Positions 7,770 through 10,697 of a stretch of 10,697 nt of DNA are shown here, one piece after another; position 1 is the first letter of the stretch, and every line of letters starts with the position of its first letter. The DNA lies in NCBI GenBank assembly GCA_948919095.1, contig CAQYCU010000043.1, forward strand, positions 1 to 10,697, in the 5' to 3' direction. Origin of the DNA: an uncultured Clostridia bacterium. Lineage in GTDB: Bacteria; Bacillota; Clostridia; TANB77; CAG-508. The translations under genes were made by a program, and so were the position numbers. The notes below the pieces were generated by a model. That model had not been told where the DNA came from. It saw nothing but the letters and a program-made list of their open reading frames with translations, and did not search any database.

Positions 7770-7817
7770 ATAATATATATACTTTTTTTCATAATGTCAA
7801 AACAATATATATTATGT
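7770..7817. promoter_or_regulatory. Candidate pair of NrdR boxes around the nrdD promoter
   Basis: ACAATATATATTATGT (7802-7817) resembles the 16-base NrdR box consensus, roughly ACACTATATATTGTGT. A second, weaker AT palindrome, ATAATATATATACTTT (7770-7785), starts 32 bases away, about three helical turns, which is the usual NrdR spacing. One box lies just upstream of -35 and the other covers -10. NrdR represses ribonucleotide reductase genes when dATP is high. The AT-rich background makes such matches easy to find by chance. Confidence 0.35.
7772..7800 (-). promoter_or_regulatory. Sigma-A type promoter of nrdD-nrdG
   Basis: On the minus strand a perfect -35 box TTGACA (7795-7800) is followed after exactly 17 bases by TATATT (7772-7777). 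Initiation would fall near 7765 and give a leader of about 75 bases before the nrdD ATG at 7690. This also argues against any start upstream of 7690. Confidence 0.75.
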
Positions 7818-8214
7818 TGCTTTATTTTTAAGTCGTTCAGCACCAGCGGTTTCAAAAGATTACCAAAAAATGTTTTTAGCCAATTAGACAAATTGTAACT
7901 CAAATTCATTGCAAAAAGCCAGCAGCAAAAAATACATTACAATTTCATGACATTTTTTAAAAAATCATTTTTTGTATTTTATTGTTTTTGTGTTTTTGCT
8001 TCAATATGCATTTTTGAACTTTTAGTATGTTTTTCATTGTATTTTCAGCGTGTTTACATTTTTCATAGTTATCGTAAACTTAATTTTTTTATTTCATTTT
8101 TTTCATTTTTTTAAAAATCATTTTTTCGTTTTTCTGTTTTTTAGATTGTTTTTATGTTTTATTTTTCGTTTTGTCCATTTTTTTTGAAATTTGTAAAAAA
8201 AGTGTAGATATTCC
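7818..8214. other. T-rich divergent intergenic region (no gene)
   Basis: No supportable protein or RNA gene. The minus-strand open frame reaching 7909 has no recognisable content and crosses the nrdD promoter. From about 7950 to 8210 the plus strand is made largely of T-runs broken by single other bases, a marked strand bias. Two related segments occur: around 7950-7990 and around 8100-8140, both containing TTTAAAAA(A)TCATTTTTT followed by a T-rich tail. This suggests an old duplication or simple-sequence drift. The 3' end merges into the HU promoter. Confidence 0.5.
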
Positions 8215-8242
8215 TTGACATTTTAAGTTTTTTTTGTTAAAT
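8215..8242 (+). promoter_or_regulatory. Promoter of the HU gene
   Basis: A perfect -35 box TTGACA (8215-8220) lies 16 bases before TTAAAT (8237-8242), which is preceded by a TG dinucleotide (8235-8236) as in extended -10 promoters. A strong AGGAGG (8264-8269) then stands 9 bases before the ATG at 8279, as expected for an abundant protein. Confidence 0.75.
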
Positions 8243-8278
8243 TAATTTTATAAAAATAAATTTAGGAGGAATTTTACA

Positions 8279-8557
8279 ATGAATAAAGCAGAATTAGTAG
8301 AAGCAATGGCTACAAAAACAAATTCTACAAAGAAAGTTGCGGAAGAACAATTAGAAGCTCTTATATCAGTTATAACAGCTAGCTTAAAGAAAGGTGAAAA
8401 AATTCAATTAGTTGGATTTGGTTCTTTCGAAGTTAGAAAAAGAGCTGCTAGAAAAGGAAGAAACCCACAAACTAAAGAAGAAATCAAAATACCAGCTTCT
8501 AAAGCTCCAGTTTTCAAAGCAGGAAAAGCTTTAAAAGATATTGTTAATAAAAAATAA
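8279..8557 (+). CDS. hup: HU-family DNA-binding protein
   Basis: A 92-residue histone-like protein of normal HU length. It starts MNKAELVEAMA, continues with the helical dimer core, VGFGSFEVRKRAARKGRNPQ (45-64), which is the HU signature leading into the beta-arm, and IKIPASKAPVFKAGKALKDIVN at the C-terminus. The Asn-Pro pair at the arm tip that intercalates into bent DNA is present (NPQ, 62-64). HU binds DNA without sequence specificity and compacts and bends the nucleoid. It is a single-gene unit with its own promoter, a strong ribosome site and a terminator 9 bases after the stop codon, and it is the only plus-strand protein gene here. Codon use is A/T-ending like its neighbours. Confidence 0.97.
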   Translation: MNKAELVEAMATKTNSTKKVAEEQLEALISVITASLKKGEKIQLVGFGSFEVRKRAARKGRNPQTKEEIKIPASKAPVFKAGKALKDIVNKK

Positions 8558-8565
8558 TTAAATCT

Positions 8566-8593
8566 AGGAACCCAGTAGGGTTCCTTTTGTTTT
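8566..8593 (+). terminator. Rho-independent terminator of the HU gene
   Basis: Perfect 8-bp stem AGGAACCC / GGGTTCCT with a 4-base loop AGTA, followed by TTTGTTTT. It starts 8 bases after the HU stop codon. Its T-rich tail touches the outer end of the CRISPR repeat. Confidence 0.92.
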
Positions 8594-8628
8594 ATACGCT
8601 TTTGATTAATATAGCATAACTCTAAAAC
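8589..8628 (-). CRISPR. Single type II CRISPR repeat (degenerate or terminal copy)
   Basis: Read on the minus strand it begins GTTTTAGAGTTATGCTAT, the hallmark 5' half of type II-A repeats (Streptococcus pyogenes has GTTTTAGAGCTATGCTG). The 3' part departs from the usual repeat and reaches a terminal AAAAC only at 40 bases, not the normal 36, so it is either a decayed terminal repeat or the true 3' boundary lies a few bases inside. It is the only clear repeat copy in the window. Its decamer ATAGCATAAC (plus strand 8611-8620) recurs exactly in the tracrRNA anti-repeat at 8677-8686, so the two were matched by selection or share an origin. A 30-base stretch (8629-8658), the usual type II-A spacer length, separates the two. 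Confidence 0.72.
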
Positions 8629-8658
8629 TCTTTGTTTATTGCATCTTGCTCTGTCTTT

Positions 8659-8767
8659 GTTTCATTACTATCTAAAATAGCATAACGAGTTAAAATAAGG
8701 TTTAACCTTTATTGCTGGCTTATGCCAGTTTCACTTAGGTGAATTAAGCACTTATAGTGCTTTTTTA
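8659..8767 (+). ncRNA. tracrRNA of a type II (II-A-like) CRISPR-Cas system
   Basis: tracrRNA pairs with the repeat part of pre-crRNA and is bound by Cas9. Here the anti-repeat AUAGCAUAAC (8677-8686), bulge GAG, then UUAAAAU (8690-8696) pairs with the repeat at 8589-8628 in the known Cas9 pattern. The upper stem is GUUAUGCUAU with AUAGCAUAAC, a GA/GAGU bulge follows, and the lower stem is GUUUUA with UAAAAU. After it come AAGG, as in the S. pyogenes tracrRNA, opening a nexus stem AAGGU/ACCUU (8697-8709). Then a CUGGC/GCCAG hairpin (8715-8728), a UUCAC/GUGAA hairpin (8730-8743) and a terminator hairpin AAGCACU/AGUGCUU with six T (8746-8766). The 5' end is uncertain, 8622-8670; a weak TTGTTT...TATAGC pair (8587-8615) could start a longer form. 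No cas gene is in the window. Confidence 0.85.
8746..8766 (+). terminator. Terminator hairpin ending the tracrRNA
   Basis: A 7-bp perfect stem AAGCACT (8746-8752) / AGTGCTT (8756-8762), loop TAT, followed without a gap by T residues to 8766. As in other tracrRNAs it would be both the last structural hairpin and the transcription stop. Confidence 0.88.
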
Positions 8768-8875
8768 TTTTGCTAATTTTACGTTATATCGTTTTTTGTC
8801 ATTATATCATCCTTATATTTTAATGTCTAGTTTTTTCATAAATTTGTCCTTAAATCTTACTAATCTAAGATTTGT

Positions 8876-8902
8876 AAAAAATTGAGACAGTTATCCTGCC
8901 TC
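8876..8902 (-). terminator. Rho-independent terminator after the Nudix remnant
   Basis: On the minus strand GAGGCAG-gataa-CTGTCTC forms a 7-bp stem with one G-T pair, followed by AATTTTTT. It begins 5 bases after the stop codon of the Nudix remnant. Confidence 0.8.
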
Positions 8903-8907
8903 ATATC

Positions 8908-9009
8908 TTACTTTCCTATTTCTTCTTTTGTTTCTTTAACAATAATATCTAAAGAGTTTTCTCCTACAATAACAGAACCTCCAGTCATTGCCCAAACATT
9001 AGGCTCCAT
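8908..9009 (-). pseudogene. Truncated Nudix hydrolase gene (Nudix box only)
   Basis: A 33-codon frame reads WAMTGGSVIVGENSLD followed by IIVKETKEEIGK and a stop. It fits the Nudix box Gx5Ex7REUxEExGU, with Lys for the Arg. Nudix enzymes hydrolyse nucleoside diphosphates linked to other groups and are normally 130-200 residues long; here everything after the box, and most of what should precede it, is gone. The ATG at 9009 has no real ribosome site and follows a terminator hairpin. Fusion of the box directly to a stop codon and terminator suggests an internal deletion. A fragment at 9077-9175 on the same strand but in another frame (FETIAITDFETDNRVLLCK) could be the first beta strands of the same gene, but I am unsure of that. 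Confidence 0.6.
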
Positions 9010-9016
9010 TTTTTTA

Positions 9017-9058
9017 TAAATAAAAACCGTTAAACACCAGTAATACTAGCATTTAACG
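9017..9058 (-). terminator. Terminator-like hairpin upstream of the Nudix remnant
   Basis: CGTTAAA (9052-9058, read on the minus strand) pairs with TTTAACG (9028-9034) around a 17-base loop, followed by GTTTTTATTTA. It would stop minus-strand transcription coming from the helicase gene. A looser T-rich run also follows on the plus strand. Confidence 0.6.
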
Positions 9059-9066
9059 ATTTTATT

Positions 9067-9115
9067 CTTTGGTGCCTTAGCAAAGGACGTATGCGAAAAA
9101 CGTCTTGCACAAAAG
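9067..9115. other. Nested stem structure of unknown nature
   Basis: Plus-strand CTTTgGTGC (9067-9075) pairs with GCACaAAAG (9107-9115), with a single mismatch. Inside, GACGT (9086-9090) pairs with ACGTC (9100-9104). The unpaired arm between the stems, CTTAGCAAAG, could itself fold. The GC content is well above the surrounding DNA. It is not followed by a T-run, so it is not a terminator. It may be a small structured RNA, a mobile-element end or a recombination site; nothing here decides. Confidence 0.4.
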
Positions 9116-9232
9116 TACTCTATTATCCGTTTCAAAATCAGTTATAGCAATAGTTTCAAAGATATGTATACCCATATTGGTGTTTTTTTGTCTATCACTA
9201 TGTTTTTAATTTAACATAAATTCATAAATATT

Positions 9233-10327
9233 TCAACACTTTTTTAAATATTTCTTTCTATGTTCATAAAATTTATCTTTTGTTAAAATATAAACATTCC
9301 TACTTGCTCTTGTTAGAGCAACATACAATTGATTATTTGTAATGGTATCTTTAGATAATATAAAATTTTCATTTTCTAACTCTTGATAATCATCTGTTAA
9401 TATAACACATATATCTTTGTATGTATCACCTTTTGAATAGCTCCAATTTATTGAGTGAAAAGAATAGATTTTACTATTTTTGTTTAGTAATTTTACTATA
9501 TCATCATTTTCAAGAATTTCTTTTATTTCACTATCATTACTAACAAAACTAATATTCCCTTCTTTCAAAATATCTGATGCTTCAATATCTATATTTAGCT
9601 TTTTTCTTACAAAATTGCAAACATTTCTTGAACAACGTCTAGATTTTTTTAAAGTAGTATCATCAACTTTTAAATCTATTTTTTTCAATTTATCAATGTA
9701 GTCTTGATATGTTGTATCTTTAAATGGTATTCCACTATTGTTCTGCCCACTTACAGAATGTTGCCAATAATCTCCAACCATTAAAATATTATTACATTTC
9801 TTTATTATTTTTTCTAAAACTTTATAATGTTCTTTTCTAAAATCTTGAACTTCATCTATGTAAATATAATCGCAGTAATTATTTATATTACTTATCGCAA
9901 TATTAAATAAATCTTTGATATCTAAAATTAATTCTGGAATCCTTGAACAATAATATCTTTTATTTATAATATAATGCTCAATATTATCTTTTTTCTTATA
10001 TTTAGGATTATATCCTCCATTTTTATAAGCTGGTTCTGGAGTATGTAGAATATCCACTCCTTTAGTTTCAAATCTTTCTACTTTAAAATTTCCAAAAATT
10101 AGTAATTCATAAGGTCTAATGAAATATCTATATAAAAAGCTATCAAATGTTAATATCTTTGTTTCTTTTGGAATTTCTCCAAATTTGTCTATAACTTCTT
10201 TTTCTATATTCTTTATGTTTTCATTTGTATATGCTAGTAAAAAATTTCTTTGTTGTTTATTAATACTATGACACAATTCATAAGTTTTTCCAGCACCTGC
10301 TACAGCTAACATAATTTTTTTATCCAT
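9233..10327 (-). CDS. Compact UvrD-like superfamily 1 helicase (GajB-like)
   Basis: A 364-residue SF1A helicase-type ATPase. Motif I AVAGAGKT (8-15) stands at the very N-terminus, so the Q motif found upstream in UvrD is absent. Next come motif Ia LLAYTNENIKNI (30-41), Ic LTFDSF (59-64), Walker B YIYIDEVQDF (154-163), motif III ILMVGDYWQHSV (181-192), motif IV KSRRCSRNVCNF (228-239), a divergent motif V (FHSIN...KGDTYKDICVIL, 290-310) and motif VI LYVALTRASRNVYIL (334-348). All ATPase motifs are present, but the protein is about half the size of UvrD and shorter than the usual GajB of roughly 500 residues, so the 1B/2B accessory domains must be small. ATG at 10327 with GGAG 7 bases upstream, overlapping the OLD gene by 22 bases: translational coupling. 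Likely partner of that nuclease in a Gabija-type anti-phage module. Confidence 0.85.
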   Translation of the reverse strand: MDKKIMLAVAGAGKTYELCHSINKQQRNFLLAYTNENIKNIEKEVIDKFGEIPKETKILTFDSFLYRYFIRPYELLIFGNFKVERFETKGVDILHTPEPAYKNGGYNPKYKKKDNIEHYIINKRYYCSRIPELILDIKDLFNIAISNINNYCDYIYIDEVQDFRKEHYKVLEKIIKKCNNILMVGDYWQHSVSGQNNSGIPFKDTTYQDYIDKLKKIDLKVDDTTLKKSRRCSRNVCNFVRKKLNIDIEASDILKEGNISFVSNDSEIKEILENDDIVKLLNKNSKIYSFHSINWSYSKGDTYKDICVILTDDYQELENENFILSKDTITNNQLYVALTRASRNVYILTKDKFYEHRKKYLKKC

Positions 10328-10697
10328 TGCATTGCTCCTTTTATATAATTTGGTATTTCTATATTCTCATTTAAAATTTTTATAGCTGTATCAGTTTTAT
10401 TATTAAGCATCTTACCTAAAGTTTTTCCATAATCAATACCATTAAAGTAATATTTTGCATTATCTTTAACTTGTATTATTCTATGTAGTAACTCTTTATT
10501 ATCTTCATAAATACAAACTTCTATAGTCCATCTATTTTTATCTTGATCTGTATATATTTTAATGTTTGTACTTTTTTGATTATAATCATTTATTTCCTTA
10601 ATTTTTTCTTCGTTTTTGTCATTATCAGTAATAACTACCATTTCCTTATCTAATATTTCAGCAATATAAATAAAGTTCTTATACCCTAATCCTCCAA
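10306..10697 (-). CDS. OLD-family TOPRIM nuclease (GajA-like), C-terminal part only
   Basis: The gene runs off the right edge; 129 C-terminal residues are visible. The open frame continues upstream of the internal ATG at 10641 to the window edge as GGLGYKNFIYIAEILDKE, so that ATG is not the start. The segment GYKNFIYIAEIL followed by VVITDNDKN is the TOPRIM DxD region of OLD nucleases: a strand ending in the metal-binding aspartates. A charged region follows (RWTIEVCIYEDNKELLHRII), and the protein ends QWIKKLC. The ATPase half and the first TOPRIM glutamate would lie outside the window. OLD nucleases encoded next to a UvrD-like helicase are the class 2 type, and this pair defines Gabija defence. 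The 22-base overlap with the helicase supports one operon. Assignment to Gabija rather than a related OLD/helicase pair needs the missing N-terminal half. Confidence 0.78.
   Translation of the reverse strand, partial: GGLGYKNFIYIAEILDKEMVVITDNDKNEEKIKEINDYNQKSTNIKIYTDQDKNRWTIEVCIYEDNKELLHRIIQVKDNAKYYFNGIDYGKTLGKMLNNKTDTAIKILNENIEIPNYIKGAMQWIKKLC

Larger units (their letters stand above)
8768..9232. other. Gene-poor stretch with gene remnants and hairpins
   Basis: No intact protein gene. It holds, in order: an 8-bp inverted repeat (AAATCTTA / TAAGATTT, 8852-8873) without a T-run, a minus-strand terminator, a Nudix gene remnant, a second minus-strand terminator hairpin, a nested stem structure, and a 32-codon minus-strand open frame (9077-9175). 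That frame begins MGIHIFETIAITD, has no ribosome site, and may be a further fragment. The pattern is that of a decayed junction between a CRISPR locus and the neighbouring OLD/helicase pair. Confidence 0.5.

Noticed and set aside
7691..7909. 73-codon N-terminal extension of NrdD to an ATG at 7909
   Set aside because: It has no similarity to the ATP-cone family start, and it crosses a canonical promoter (TTGACA/TATATT, 7772-7800). The ATG at 7690 has a good ribosome site and a typical NrdD beginning.
8622..8700. A natural single-guide (tracr-L) form of the tracrRNA
   Set aside because: The bases just upstream of the anti-repeat do not contain a GUUUUAGAG-like segment on the same strand able to fold back on the anti-repeat; only CUAU/AUAG pairs are available.
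8589..8700. A multi-spacer CRISPR array
   Set aside because: Only one repeat and one repeat-derived anti-repeat are present; no further copies of TTATGCTAT occur in the window.
9029..9057. Integron attC site (GTTAAAC ... ATTTAAC)
   Set aside because: The two motifs are in the wrong relative order for attC (RYYYAAC should come first), no inner L boxes are seen, and the T-run on the minus strand explains the hairpin as a terminator.
10306..10641. A separate 111-residue gene starting at ATG 10641
   Set aside because: The frame stays open to the window edge with OLD/TOPRIM-like sequence, so this ATG is internal to a larger gene.

Overview
The window is a very AT-rich stretch of chromosome from an anaerobic low-GC Firmicute, most likely a member of the Clostridia. 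The evidence is an oxygen-sensitive class III ribonucleotide reductase with its activase, the ybeY / diacylglycerol-kinase / era cluster typical of Firmicutes, a DUF3048 surface protein, strong AGGAGG-type ribosome sites with occasional TTG and GTG starts, and a type II-A style tracrRNA. I cannot name the species.

Region 1 (1-4395, all minus strand) is a compact housekeeping operon. In transcription order it holds an unrecognised 405-residue charged protein, ybeY (17-base overlap), a DgkA-PAP2 fusion, a DUF3048 membrane-anchored protein, and era, which runs off the left edge. Region 2 (4396-4783) is a leader with a GC-rich hairpin, plus the terminator of the next unit. Region 3 (4784-7690, minus) is nrdD followed by nrdG, the complete anaerobic ribonucleotide reductase system. 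A canonical promoter sits in front of nrdD, flanked by two candidate NrdR boxes. Between the two genes lie a perfect 19-bp AT-only inverted repeat and a degenerate tRNA-Lys(CTT)-like fragment.

Region 4 (7691-8278) is a strongly T-rich, divergent intergenic stretch. It ends in the promoter of a monocistronic HU gene (8279-8557, the only plus-strand protein gene), which has a clean terminator.

Region 5 (8589-9232) has no intact protein gene but is rich in non-coding signals. Just after the HU terminator is a single type II CRISPR repeat on the minus strand. Exactly 30 bases further is the anti-repeat of a well-formed plus-strand tracrRNA, with nexus, two hairpins and a terminator hairpin. No cas gene is in the window, so this is an orphan or a severed piece of a type II CRISPR-Cas locus. 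It is followed by a truncated Nudix gene that keeps its terminator, a second terminator hairpin and a stable unexplained stem structure.

Region 6 (9233-10697, minus) carries a small UvrD-like helicase overlapping the 3' end of an OLD-family TOPRIM nuclease gene cut by the right edge. This is the Gabija (GajA/GajB) arrangement with an unusually short helicase. Regions 5 and 6 together look like the edge of a defence island next to housekeeping genes.
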